Origin: Caprella mutica | Lineage: Eukaryota > Arthropoda > Malacostraca > Amphipoda > Caprellidae | Assembly (NCBI GenBank): GCA_947561585.1 | Contig: CANNZV010001190.1 | Coordinates: 62,001 to 126,000 of the forward strand | Length of the DNA stretch: 64,000 bases | Direction of reading: 5' to 3' | In this document: one piece after another, positions 33,534 through 47,600 of the stretch | Layout of the letters: every line of letters starts with the position of its first letter | How positions within the stretch are numbered: position 1 is the first letter of the stretch | The notes under the pieces: generated by a model | The model's database searches: none | What the model saw: the letters and a program-made list of their open reading frames with translations, nothing else | Told to the model about the DNA's origin: nothing | Program-made: the position numbers and the translations under genes

Positions 33534-35949
33534 AATGTTAACATGATAAATGTGAGATCAAAGAAGGAATTGCATTCCTCATATCTCAGTTCATTTTCTG
33601 ATCTTTTAATCACTAACATATCTCACATGCCAATATATTGACAATATAAACATATATTGTGAGTCTGCATATGCAGTAATTCATTACTTTTTATATATAT
33701 CATGCACAGTATAAATAAATGATGGGTAGATATACTGACTGCACTGCCTTGTAAAAAATGGATTCTTAATGGTGTCAAAATTAGAATAATTTAAATACCT
33801 AGGCCTAACTTGTTTTTTAATATATCACTGAACGGAGTTTAAATGATATTAAAACAGTAAACCAAGATGACGTCACATAATTGTTAGAATTAGGGTTGTG
33901 ACAATATGATTGTATCATAAATACATAATCTTAAGCATATTTGTAATTATGAATATTCCTAATATGAAAAAAAAATTATTCTCGTTTTGAAAAATATATT
34001 CATTTTATTAAAAAATATAATTTTCATGAATAAATAATATTATTTCACGAAACAAATGTATTCTCTGTTCAGAGATAGACCATGTAAGCAAAAATTACCT
34101 AGATACCAACTAAAAAATAAGTATCAACACAAAACAATAGAAAGTAAGTATGTTGGAGTTTTAGAAGACCGTTGCCCATCAAACAATGCCAAAATTATTG
34201 GAACGCACAAGCTGAATTAAGGTTAATGCTTGAAAAATCTGTTCAGTGTTCAATATTGAAAGGTTTCATAAATTAATATCGCAAAATTTATTTTCATTTT
34301 ATCAAACAACTGATCAGCTTTTTTTTTTGTTTAAATTTAGAAAACCCAACTAACCCAACATTACTGTGACTGAACTTTGTCAGACTATGTACAAATTGTA
34401 TCCATATGATTCAAATCAATACGATTTATTTGAACTCTTCTAAGATATCCATTGCACCGAAATATGAGAGTAGCTCCCTAATGTGATTTAGGGAGCTTGC
34501 TAATATGTCCCTTATCAGGTTTAGCAATCGAATTACAGCACTTTACTTCTATGAATTGAGCATAAAAATCAATATTGAGAATAAAAAGAATATGAAGCAT
34601 AATTTAAAAGAATAAAAGCATATTTGTATTCTTACGATGAGTATTTCACAGGGATTATTAAAAACATATATCAACATTATATCTTTTATTATAATCTTTT
34701 CCAAAGGACGTTTATACACAACTATGTACAGTTCCAGCCAATAGCCCTTCAGATAATAAATTATATATATATATATTTAAATGTATGTTCTTCAATAATA
34801 ACAACGACAAACCTAATAACAGGACAACTTCTGAATATTTACAAAAGAAGAGGATCTTTAGAAATTACCTGCTTGTCATAATCTCTTGGCAACAATAGTG
34901 CATTCAGAGGCAAGGTTTAGGTGGGACCATAGAAGATTAAGAGGGGACCCCTCGTGATCTTTTATTGCCATGGAAGATCAAGAAGTGACCCATCTTAATC
35001 TTCTATGGCCATAGAAGATTAAAAAGTCACCCATTTTAATCTTCTATGGAAGATCAAGTAGTGACCCGTCTTAATCTTCTATGCCCCCCCCCCCATGCTT
35101 ATCTCTGGGAAGAGTATTGCTAAATAAAAACAACGTAAGGCTGTACATTAAATGTCTTCTGGTTTCGTCAATTCAATGGCACTTTAGTCGACATTTTCAA
35201 AGATGAAACATTAAAGTCTATTACTATTTCCTTCACCCGAGTTCTTCTATACATTTCTCCTTAAAATTATTCAACAGAAGGTAATTAATTAGATTTGTGT
35301 TATCTATAAATTATAAGGCCTCGATATCAACATAAAAGATTGTGTTCAGATAACATAGTAATTATACACTAATTGGGTTAAACTAACAGGTTCATTTCAA
35401 CTAATTAGATCAACCGTTAGATTTAACAACCGAATTTAGTTTTACTTATTTTAACGCTAAACCAATGTATAATAATCAATTATTTCAATAACTAGTTCAA
35501 CGTCTTCTTCGTAACCAAAGGCCAAATTGCCATTAAAACCATTAATTTCATAACAAAAGCAATTTATAATCTAACAAATTTATTTAAAAAATTCCTATCC
35601 AGTTGAGCAAACTAACAGAAATAGCTAAAGAAGTCAATAGGGTATATACCTAATTGCCGGTCACTCTCAATTAACGAATGTGATATTGCCAACAATACTT
35701 AAAACATAACTGAAAGAATCAAGTTTTGTACTTTAACAAACATATGAAAAGATTAACGCAAAATATTAGTGAGGTATGTGCAGTTACCTATTTACAAATC
35801 ACATAGATCACTAAGCTTTCACGTAATCCTAGGTCCATAATGTCATAATTTGTTACATTCTTTAAAGTGTTTTTCATCTTAAAAGAATTCCTGACGAAAC
35901 ATCAGTAAATAATTGAAACAAATGGAATATTAATTAATTAAACAAAATC
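33534..35949. other. Intergenic, AT-rich; MITE half and palindromic repeat
   Basis: No gene seen. At 33890-33950 one end of the GGGTTGTGACAATATG MITE family is present. At 34915-35090 units with CATAGAAGATTAAG and CTTAATCTTCTATG alternate in opposite orientations, related to the array at 61.5 kb. A hairpin AGCTCCCTAA...TTAGGGAGCT lies at 34471-34496. Confidence 0.5.
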
Positions 35950-36240
35950 AAACATGTCTCAACATGTTCAAACATGTCTCAACAAGTTCAAACATGTCTC
36001 AACAAGTTCAAACATGTCTCAACAAGTTCAAACATGTCTCAACAAGTTCAAACATGTCTCAACATGTTCAAACATGTCTCAACTAGTTCAAACATGTCTC
36101 AACAAGTTCAAACATGTCTCAACAAGTTCAAACATGTCTAACAAGTTCAAACATGTCTCAACAAGTTCAAACATGTCTCAACAAGTTCAAACATGTCTCA
36201 ACAAATTCAAACATGTCTCAACAAGTTCAAACATGTCTCG
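35950..36240. repeat. 20-bp minisatellite (ACATGTCTCAACAAGTTCAA)n
   Basis: About 14 units, with one 19-bp unit near 36138. It opens a spurious plus-strand frame. Confidence 0.92.
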
Positions 36241-37059
36241 GTACAATAAAATGAATATTCCTAGCATTAAATTTCTCTTTTTCAATATCTTTTAAAGTTA
36301 CAAATATTCTATGTAACCATTTTGCCTACTTAATTATCCATAGACAGTGTTCATTCACTAAGAAGATACAAGGGACTTCAATGAAGAGGCTAAGGATGCA
36401 AAAAAGCTACTCTGTGTCTTCTGCCAAACAATCACCCTAATACGTAAAGGGGAAGGGTTAAAATGTCTATGCAATTGTATAAGTAAACATTGATTGATTG
36501 ATTTAAACTCTTTGCATGTCTTTAACATAAAATAGCATTGAATTACAAAAGATAATCGAAACTAAATTTAAATATCTAATATTCATAACATTTCGTAGTT
36601 TTTGTAGCTAAAACAAAGTGTGATTATATTTTTACACTGTTTATTTCTATTACTAAAAGCTTTTGAATTGTTCTTAGTAAACTGTGATGAATACAGCAAA
36701 GAGAAAGGATTTTTCTTCTTCAAATGCAATAAACGTCATAACTGCAATAAAATATTCGAAAAGTGTAACTATTTTGAGCGAAATCATTGTATGTATGTAG
36801 ATAGCTAGGTACTTATAACAGCTCTAGAACATTATATTTGAGTGTACGAATTCTAGGAATTAGCTATCAATTCAGAAAAAATTTAAAAATTATAGTGGTA
36901 ATTTCTATAAGCGTGGATTTGAATTTTTCGGTTTCTAGATATAAATGTATTATAGGATATTAATAGTTAATTAGTTTAAAACCATTGGAAAATTTGAGCG
37001 ATAGAAAAATTCAATATATGCAAACTGTTAAGATTTCGATAACAATAGAAACAATAGTA

Positions 37060-37187
37060 AGGCCAATGTCAATCGAGCGTTTTTGACTCTAATGAAATTA
37101 TTGTTAAACCCATTCCATATGTATCCATTTTATGCGACGCTTTTGGAGCGTTTATAACGCTACAAAAATGCTCGTGTGACAGGGCCC
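37060..37187. mobile_element. Short MITE, AGGGCC ends
   Basis: The inverted ends are AAGGCCAATGTCAATCGAGC and the reverse complement of GCTCGTGTGACAGGGCCCT. CAAAAACGCT-like sequence lies inside both ends. About 128 bp. Confidence 0.6.
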
Positions 37188-37293
37188 TGAGGAAAACTAG
37201 ATCATATTAATTTCAATGGTAAAATTACTACTTGAATAAAGGAATAAATCTTTGAGACAGAATAGAAAGTTAAAAATAATAAAGTTTATAATG

Positions 37294-37436
37294 AGAGTTG
37301 TGACAGTATGCTTTAAAAATCATAGATCCTGAAAATATTATAGGAGAGAATTAAACAGTATTTAATCGTTCTACACCAGCGGTATATAGTGATATTCTTG
37401 GAATCTTTGATGTTTAAAGCATATTGTCACAACCCT
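37294..37436. mobile_element. MITE, GAGTTGTGACA(A/G)TATGCTTT family
   Basis: Inverted ends GAGTTGTGACAGTATGCTTT and the reverse complement of AAAGCATATTGTCACAACCC. The same family lies at 55474-55634, with a half copy at about 33890. Confidence 0.8.
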
Positions 37437-38068
37437 AATAAGTACAGCTAGTATGTAGTAATGTGACAACTCTACTCTAGCAGTGAAATTGCAGTGCAAT
37501 GTGATCTTTAACTACGCGAACTAACATACACTGTATAATATTTTGGGTCCCTCGAGGTATATTTGGCACACACTTTTCCAACTTTTAGGTCCTTGGTTTG
37601 TTTCACTTCATTTTGATTTGAGTCGTTCACAAGAAAGGGAAAGGTAATGTTGTAATTGGCACATAGCTTCTACATCATTCAGCCAAGTATATTGAAACAC
37701 ATTCAAACTGAAATTCAATGCTGATATTTGGCCAGTAATATATTCAATTTTTAGTGGTAAAATTTTCTTATTCGGGCTATAGTTGAAATACATGTTCTTT
37801 TGTGAATGTTCAGGGATAATTAGTATTTGAAATTAAAAACCTTATAACAAATTTCAGATGAAATATAGTTTTTTATGAATCTAGTAGTAATTATTTAATC
37901 AAAAAGATAATTGCTTCTAAATTGGATATACTGTGAAACGAAATATACAAACAGATTAAAATTAATAAAATGTCACTATTTAAACTTACGACAGACCCAC
38001 CAATTCGATAATAACTTAATATACCTTTTCAAATATAACAAACTTAACTATAGTAAAACGTCTAACCG

Positions 38069-38615
38069 TTACCTACGTGAGTGTAAATAGACTCTGCTAG
38101 ACTTGGATTGAATCCCTATCCTCCTGCCTTTTCTGTTTGTACCTTCGTCAAGAGCTTTGTACTTTCGAACCGTGGCCTTATTGCTATCGAGGAAAGCAGG
38201 ACGAGAACTGAGGTTCAGCGTTCGAATTTTGGAAGGTGTTTGTAAATTGTCCGCCCCTCCCTGCGTGACGATGTGTTTCGTATCGACGACTTTACGTACC
38301 CGCCTGATCTTCTTAGAAGAATCCGCTTCCTCTTCATCTTGCTCCACTTTCAAGCGTTTGGAAATATCATTATTGGACACCAGAGGTCTCTTGTTGTTGT
38401 TATCTACCTCACTGTTAGATCCGTCACTGTACTGGGTGATGTAGATGACTCTTTGCTGCTGGTTGCTCTTAGATACGCTGGCAGAAGATGCGGGCAGGGA
38501 ATTATCGTAGAAGTTCAACCGTGGCAGCATCGTAGTGGCTCTGGCAGCAAAGTTTAGAAGAGCGTCCGCCCCGTCCACCATCTGCTGGATGTCTGACGGA
38601 CTGTTCTGCGTATCG
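38069..38615 (-). CDS. ches-1-like: Forkhead gene, exon 10 (C terminus)
   Basis: 547 nt to the TAA at 38069-38071. Begins [20 protein letters not shown]; several basic clusters. Acceptor CTTTTCAG. Confidence 0.9.
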
Positions 38616-41600
38616 CTGAAAAGAAAACATATAAAATCACAACGATTGTTAACGTTATAATTAAACCCCAATCATTTTTTTGAATATTTTAAATGGATTG
38701 GAAGCTTCTGTCGAAAAATAATATTTAGTAAAGTGTAGCTATGTACATTTAAAATGGCACGGATTATTACTATATAAAAACGAATCGAAATATCACGAAA
38801 TAATAAGAAAATTAAAAAATAATGCATGATAATAAAAATAGTTGAAAGTTTGAAATCTCACCCAGTGTCACTCTCAAAAGATTCTTCGGAGAATGCCTCA
38901 TCGACACTGGAGGTGGGGGAAGTTGAGAGCTTCTCCCCCCTCATTTTCCCCCCTCTAGCAGAGTGAGAGGAGGAGTACAGAGTGGAGGGTTGGTTGGTAT
39001 AGGAGTGGTCCTGTCCGGCAGAGGAGCTTATAACCATCACCACAGGCTCAGTCTTCTGAAAAAGAAAGAAGACACTGTTAAATCTTTTCAGGGATTGGTG
39101 TCACATGAATATTAAACATTTCATTCGAATTCATCTTACGAATCTACCATGCTAGCAAAATAATAATAAGGAGAAAAACATGACTGTCAATACTCCACTT
39201 TCCGAGGACTGAGAGTGTCAGATCACTCCAACTTTCCCACAGTAGATTTTAAAACAGTATCGGCTGAGAAATACTGGTAGGATATCCAAAGAAAATAGTG
39301 AATTGATAGAAAACTATATTTGAAGACAGACTGATATAAACCACGGACTGCACCTCTACTTTTTATAACTAATTTCCTTCAATATCAAAGAGTTTAAATG
39401 CATCAACTTACTTGGTTTTGAGAAGTTGCTTTGTACCGTCCTTGGTCATCAGCTGTAAGTCGAGATAAATTATCTGCAAATAATATGCGAGAGTTAATGA
39501 GGATATCAAATTACAATTTAAAAGCAAACATATGTGTTCAGGTCTATTTAAATTCTAATGGATGAACGTAATGAGAAACTACACATGCGAAAGATTAACT
39601 AATGTTCATTTATTTTAGCCAACTGTAGGGAATATACAGCATGAAAATGACAGAAGATAATAGTTATCTACTGTGAAGATGGATGGTTAGGTATACACAA
39701 ATTTATAAATAGCTTAACTAAAAAAAAGAAATTAAAATCAAAACTGTAGCTACTTAACCCGTACTCCGTTGCTCAACTGTAACTGCTGATGTGCCACATC
39801 TACAGATTGCTGTCCCAAAATAAAGACACCCTCCATGTACGGGTTAATAAAGCGTATATTGGAAACCTTTTGCCTGAAATATGTATAAAAAGTCTTGCAT
39901 TATAGAGCACCCAGCATTCATACTACTCACGTTGAATAGATGTCAAAGGATCATGCCCATGTTTCAGCGTGAGCATAGCGGCGGCAGCGTGAACATCCTC
40001 CACCCCCACTCCATCAAGGATACCGATGGAGCCCGAAGAGAATGTCCGGGACAGGTAAGGGAACAGGCCCGGATCGAGGTTATCGAACTTGCCCGCAGTG
40101 CTTCCACCGTCCCCTTTGCTAGTGACTTTATTGGAGTAAGTCGTTACACTCCTGCTGTATTTGGTATCATTCTGACGGTGGTTGTCTGCACCGGTGCTAG
40201 ACTGGTGGTGGTTATTGTACCGTGAAGGGTTGGGGCGGTACTGGACCTCCTTGCCGAAAATACTGGCGGGGGACGTACCGAGGAGGGATGGGTCTTGATG
40301 CAGCGACATGTGAGGATCACTGAAAGCGAAATTAGCCATTACTAAATATATTTGAAACTTGATGTTATTATGGGTACATTCCTAGTTCACGTCCTTAATT
40401 GATTTAGGGACGTGAACTAGGAATTTACCCTTGTTATATATTCAATATGGATAGTTTATCTAATTGTTGACAATGTTAGGTATTTGTTGACTCACCCATT
40501 GCGACTGTTGTGAACTCCCCCATGTCTCAAAGACAGAGAGTGAACTCTCTCCAAACTAGAGTACGGGTGGAAAGGAACCTGAAAATGGTACAAACTGCTC
40601 TTATTTAGGCTCTCATCGTTATACAGTAAAACTCCTGAGTTATGAAGCACGTCAAGAATTGCGTCATAGTTATACCTAGAAAACTATCATAGAAAACTAT
40701 CTAGTGCACCTGAGATATGTAAAGGCTTGAGTTATGAAGGCACCAATACTTCATAACTCAGGAGTTTCACTGTCTTTACTAAATATAGCTAGTAGCTAAT
40801 TCCAATTACTTTCCTATATTATGGTAATATTTCCTCCATTAAATAAATAGCTAACTAATATTTAGTAGTTATTCACCTTGCTGAGAGATTGCAATAAAGT
40901 TGCACGGTGTTCCGGATCAACCATCCATAGGGAGCCTTTGCCCATGTTCTAGAAAAAGAGAAAAAAAATATTAAAGACCTTTCGCGAGTATACTTTGAAG
41001 ACAATTAAAATCTTTAGCTAATTACCCAATATTCAAAATATCAATGTAATTTTTTTTCCATTTCGTATTAGAATATTCAAGAATCACAAAAATAATGAAA
41101 CAGAAGTTTTTATAAATGTTGCATAGTAACCATATTTTATAACTATTTTATGTTTCCTTACACTCACAGGCGACTTGTCCACCTTCTTGAAGCATTTATT
41201 GAGGGAGAGATTGTGACGGACACTGTTCTTCCACCCAGCATTGGCGGTACGGTAGTGGGGGAAGTGGTGGAGCACCCAGGCGTAAATAGACTTCACCGGA
41301 AGAGCTTTCTCCTCCGAGTCTTCGATAGCCATGAAGATGAGACAGGAGAATGAGTACGGAGGCTTGGAGCTAACCTGCATCTGGAGAGAGAGAGGGAGGG
41401 ATAAAAATATTAGACAAACTAAACGATATCAATGTGATATTTTAATTAAAATTTAAATATAAATCATTCAGAATATAGAAGAATGTTTTTTTTTAAATTA
41501 TTCAAACCTTAGGTCCGTAAGTTGTCACTGTCTGAGCTCGTACAGTTCCACCGGTCCTCTCACCTCCAGGGGGAGTTTCAGAGGACCTCTCATTGGACTC

Positions 41601-44600
41601 CTCGCCCCCATAGTCACTGGTGGGAGACTCGGCCTTCACCTCCCTCATGGGCTCCACCCCATAAGCTGGGTGTCTACCTGGGGGAGTGGTTGGCTGGAAG
41701 TGCTTGGTGGAAACTTTGGGTAGCTGTTCCGCCATTAGAGGGGGGGTGGTGGAAGTGGCTGCTAGTTGCTGTTTGTGTTTCACGGGGGAGAGGGCTGTGC
41801 CTGAAAAGATAGTAGGTGTTAGATATAAATATACTTATTCTATTAATATTAAATCACAAAAATACACTAGGGTAAGTTACGAATTATCGGTCAGTACTAC
41901 AACTTCGGTCATATAAGAAAAAACAATATAAAAATTATTATTATTACACAGTGCTATCTAATAATAATTATTTTTATATTATTTTTTCTTATATGACCGA
42001 AGATGTAGTACCGACCGAAAATTCGCAACTTACCCTAGATTATACAAAAAATAACATATTCCAAATTGAGATAGAAAAAGAAATTTAACTTTTAAGCATA
42101 AAATAAGTAGCTAACTGATAAATAATGAAATAAGATACAGCATCATTTCTCTAATCACCTTCTCGTGAAAGGTGACTTGGTTAATGACAGATCTAGTCAC
42201 TTGTTTTGGGAGTATCAGTTACCTGTAGCTATCAGTGTTTGTGGTACAGAGTAACTAAAGTGGAGGAGTTTGTTGACCTCGAAGAGGAGTGACTGAATAC
42301 TAAGTGAGGAGGTGTGGAGATGAGAAGAGGAGATGGGCGAAGAGGAGATGGGAAGAGGAGCTGAGGAAGAGGAGATGGAAAGAGGAGTGAAGAGGTTATG
42401 GTGAAGAGGAGATGGGAAAGAGGAGTGAAGAGGAGATGGGAAAGAGGAGTGAAGAGGATATGGGAAGAGGAGCTGAGGAAGAGGAGATGGAAAAGAGGAG
42501 TGAAGAGGTTATGGTGAAGAGGATATGGGAAAGAGGAGCTGAGGAAGAGGAGATGGGAAAGATGAATGAAGAGGAGATGGGAAGAGGAGCTGGGAAAGAG
42601 GAGCTGGGAAAGAGGAGCTGGGAAAGAGGAGCTGGGAAAGAGGAGCTGGGAAAGAGGAGATGGGAAAGAGGAGTGAAGAGGATATGGGAAAGAGGAGTGA
42701 AGAGGATATGGGAAAGAGGAGTAAAGAGGATATGGGAAGAGGAGTGAAGAGGATATGGGAAAGAGGAGTAAAGAGGATATGGGAAGAGGAGCCGACTTAT
42801 CAGTGATAGAAATTACGATAATACATAGTAATGATAGTCAGTGAGAATAAAAATCAATGTAGAATGCAATCTCTATTCTGATTTAAATAATCACAGCTAA
42901 TTAGTAATTATTTCTACTTTTAGTAAGAAGCTTAAAAAAATTCATACGCTTCACAGTGTCCATACACAAATAAACTGAAGAGGGATTAAGTTCCCAAGAA
43001 GAGAACAATTTAAAACAATTAATTCAAAACTCATTATTAAAACAACACAATCGAACATTCAGACGAGCCAATCTTCGACCAGATCGATGGTCTCGAACTT
43101 ATCAGTGTGCGAACATAGCAACCAGACAAACAAAGTTCTATGACATAAACAGGTCGAATGTGTGCTCCCAATCACCGAATAATACATACAAAAACCTGTT
43201 AGCTACTTCAATAACACCTAAGTTCACCACCGGCAAAGTAGCATTTAGTCTTTCATAAGTTGGTACAGTTTTGCGCTCAATAATTATTATATAATATATA
43301 ATTATTATAATTAGTTTGACTGATTTTGGCAAAAAAATTAATGGGTAGAAAACTAGAAATAAATAGTTTGCTAGATAAATTGTTTGCTGAATATAATCCT
43401 TGATTTGACAGCGATTCAATTCTGCTGATTAGCACTAGAACTAACAAACAGTCATTTTGACTGCCTTTTACTTAACAAAAAATTATATCACCAAAATTAT
43501 TATTGGTAGATAGCAACTTGATTTTTATTTATATGAGGAAACATTGTCTCCCTAAATTAAAGTATCTACCTATAATTAAGAAAAAAACAATGCTTGTAAT
43601 TAAAAGCAGTCAAAGTAGATCCAGTGTTAACCATTGTAGTGTTATTAAATTTAATAAGAATAAATCAAGTAAACCATAATATTTAAATCAGAATGCATTA
43701 TTCCAAAATAGCTAATATTAACATTATTAGAAATTCTTATATTCTCTATAATTCACTAAATTTTATTTATCCTTTAATTCAATCGTATTTTATTATATTT
43801 TTTACATAATCATATTTTTTCAAAAGCTAAAACTTGATTAAATCATTATAACTGATAATAAAGTATTTAATATTTTTCTTCTTGTTATAAACTGGGTCAG
43901 TACAGGTCCGATTATTGAATGGTTAAATTATTAACCTTAATAGGATATAATCAAAATAGATTTTTTTTTTTACAGATTCTAGTATCTATTCTAATCATCA
44001 TCAATACTCTATAGTTAGAACATACCCCCCCCCCCCCCCTGTGTACTGACTATCACACTAACACTTTTAGAAAAAATGATCTCAAAATTATTCAAAGTAC
44101 TTTTTAAAGACCATTAATCCAACTGTTTAAAAGTTAACTTTTACTATCACTAATTCTTGCAGAGATTTTAAACATGGCAGAGGAATGTGAAAACAAATGT
44201 TAGATGAAAAAACAATAGGAAATAAGAAAATTAACTTTTGGGAAAGTAACTATTTAAAGATGGAATACACTTTTTCACTCTATGATATAAATTGCTAATT
44301 ATATTTCTAATCACCACCTGTCTATTAACTGTAAAATTCCAGATATTTAAAATGTATAAACGTTTCTTTGGGATAAAAAAAATGACATCAAGCCTTAACT
44401 CTTTAGATTTGCTTCCTCCTTTAATTTATATATAAAAAGTATAAACGTTTAAATAGAATAAAATGATATCTAGCATTAACCCTGTTGATCTGCTTCCCCT
44501 CTAATTTCCTGTTATCCCTCTACCTGTTGCCAGTGGCGTGACAGGGCCTGTTAGAGATGCAATTAGGGGTTATAGGATCACCTGTTGATGACCACTTTGT

Positions 44601-47600
44601 CACGGTCACGTGTAGGGACTTAGAGGGATGCGTGACTGAGCAAAAAACAGATGAGGGGAAAAAAGGTGTGAGAGGGGAGAGTTTGATAGGGAAATTATAT
44701 GTATTAATTAGTGAGGGGTGGCGGAATGGTGAACATGATGGAGTGACAATAAAAGTACATAATAATAGGATGTATAACCATGTGCTGAATTTAAAGTGGT
44801 TTCATTTGATGTAGCTACATTGTCAATGTTTTATTTAAATTATTTCATGTTTAAATGAGTGTCAAATTATTGTCCTATTCGAGTATAGTATAACTGTCCC
44901 CTCCTAATCTACTATGGCCCCACCATAACTTTCCCTTCATGATTTTACTCACTTTTAAGGAGGTTAGTGTCCTGCAACCAGGTGAGAGGCGTCAGTTCAT
45001 CATCCCTAGGACCCGTGGGACCAGACTCAGCAGACTGGTTCACACAGAGGTTCATGGGGCTCTCATCGTCCTGGACCACGGACTGGTTACACACTCGTCG
45101 CAGCTGCAGGAGGGACGACGAAGGAGCTCTGTGTTTGGAAGAGGACGATTCGTCGTCCGACGAGGATGTGGAGGAAATCATAGACGAGGAGGAGATCTGC
45201 AAAAATAAACTAATGTCACTATTTTTAAAGACGATTAATAGGAATGAATAATAAAATGAAATTATTTAGGCAGCATTGATATTTTTAATATAATATAGAA
45301 AATTATCAATATACGAACAGTGTAAATTGATAACCACAGACCAGTTAGAATAAATATTGTGATAAAAAAAACTATAATAAAGAAAAAATTAAATTATAAT
45401 TATAAAAAATCGTTATTAAAATACATAATGGAAAATAATGAAATCATAATTAAAAATTGAATACTTCAGTACAAGACATTTTTAATGGTAAAAGCTATAA
45501 ACACATTGATTGAAATTAAATAATTGGTATCTATATGCTAATTTATTGCTGATTAAAATGAATTGATACATTGGGAGAAATATATAACCTATTACATCTA
45601 AGGACACACATAATAATCTACAGCATCTATTACACATGTTTACTATTTATAGCCGTTACCAGGGTAACGATAACGGAGACATCTATGGTGAAATGAACGT
45701 AACTATTTAGTAAAAAGTACAGTGTAATGTATTTCAGATAAACCTAATAATAATATATGTTGACAAATATATTTCATATTGAACTGAGATGTGCAATTGA
45801 ATATGTTTTTTTTAATCCTTATTGTTCTAGATTAATTTAAGCGTGAAATAACGAGAATTTTTGTGATATTCGTGTAATATAGTATATAAGTAAAGAAAGC
45901 ATACTAAACAATATCTTTTTTATTCACAATAGTGTTTAACTGATGATAGTGTACGCATGTGCTCTAAAATGTGCAAGAGTACCTACACATGTGTCTATCC
46001 GGTCGCTTGAGGAAAAACATCTAAAAAAACATCGCCAGATACATCATTTTAAAGGGTATGAGGACATATAAAGTGAAAACATCGCCAGATACATCATTTT
46101 AAAGGGTATGAAGGGACATATAAAGTGAAAACATCGCCAGATACATCATTTTAAAGGTTATGAAGGGGCATATAAAGTGAAAACATCGCCAGATACATCA
46201 TTTTAAAGGTTATGAAGGGTTAAACATATAAAGTAATAAAGATAGATGGAGAAAATATAGTTGCAGTGGATAAATTTCATGTACATTATCAATTCTTTTT
46301 AAAAACAAACCCTGCAAAAAAATGCATGTGTGTACAATGTAAAACATGCATATATATACCATATATGGCACTTAGGTACTTATTTATAATATAGGTATAC
46401 CATGAATACAATTTGGAAGTGAATACCATATGTAGCTACTACATGCAGTTTTACGTGGTAATATGGTAAATTACGTGTTTTTAACATATACTATATGTAT
46501 TGCATTTGACATGTTACTTATATGAATGTGGAAAATTACACATGTAAACACCTGTTATAATTATTTTATTTGATGTTTTTAATTAGATACGCATACAATT
46601 TAATTGAATCTATATTTGATATGGTTCTAATATATGGTTAATGATAAGAAATTACATTATTATGCGTTCTTATGAGGGTTAGATTGATTTAATGTGTTTT
46701 ACATCTATTTATACTGTATTGCCATATTAAAAGCATTAAACCACATTGTAATCATGTGTATGCCATGAGGAATTAATTGTTTGCCAGGTTATTTAACTAG
46801 ATACGGTAAGCTATGAATTATCGGTCAGTTCCACATCTTCGGACATATAAGAAAAAACGATTTCACTAAGAATTGTTTTTTTCTTATATGACCGAAGATG
46901 TGGAACAGGCCGATAATTCGTAACTTACCCCAACAATACTGATAAACACATCATATCTTCTATTTAACTATAAATCATAAAATATCGCTACTATTAAATA
47001 AATAAGAAAAGCTGTTTGTAACAACTAACTAAGCAATTCCGTCATTGTTCATCACACGCATGGGAACATAGTCCTAACATGCTTACCAGATCAAAAAACA
47101 AAGATAACAATATCTAGCTAAATCAGTAACGAAAACACTTAAAGGTACATCTTGACAGATAACATGAGGTACTATCAGAGAAAGAACTACCAGTGGTTAT
47201 GATAGTACCAAAATTGAAAGATGGTACAGTACTATCAGTAAAAATAAATATACAATTTTGATAGTACATATGGCACATCATTCAGTGAGTGATAGTAGAT
47301 GATGTACATCATTCTGTCAGTGATAGTACATATGGCACATCATTCAGTGAATGATAGTACATGCTGCACATCATTCAGTCAGTGATAGTACAAGCTGCAA
47401 TTCATTCTGCTAGAGAAAGTGAACGAATGTATATGTACAATGCAAATAAATACTAGGTTAAAAGTACTAGCAGTTACTAATTAAAAAAATACGACCTATA
47501 TAAACTATATCATGATTTTAAAACAAACATAGATAGTAAAAGTGTGAATGTAAAATATGCGTATTAACATAATTACCTGTAATTAGTATATATCTTCCTA

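Larger units (their letters stand above)
36241..38068. other. Region 3' of the forkhead gene; MITEs, small open frames
   Basis: Likely contains the forkhead 3' UTR just below 38069, although no AATAAA could be assigned. Two cysteine-containing open frames on the plus strand (36362-36493, 36620-36808) lack an ATG and are treated under findings. MITEs lie at 37060-37187 and 37294-37436. Confidence 0.4.

Noticed and set aside
35954..36295. 113-codon plus-strand frame
   Set aside because: Translation of the 20-bp ACATGTCTCAACAAGTTCAA array.
38157..38557. Two plus-strand frames of about 95 codons
   Set aside because: Shadows of forkhead exon 10 on the opposite strand.
42412..42747. Glu/Lys/Arg-rich plus-strand frame
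   Set aside because: Purine-only minisatellite; no gene context.
44557..44814. 85-codon plus-strand frame inside forkhead intron 2
   Set aside because: No splice sites, domain or homologue recognised; consistent with chance in a slightly GC-richer patch.
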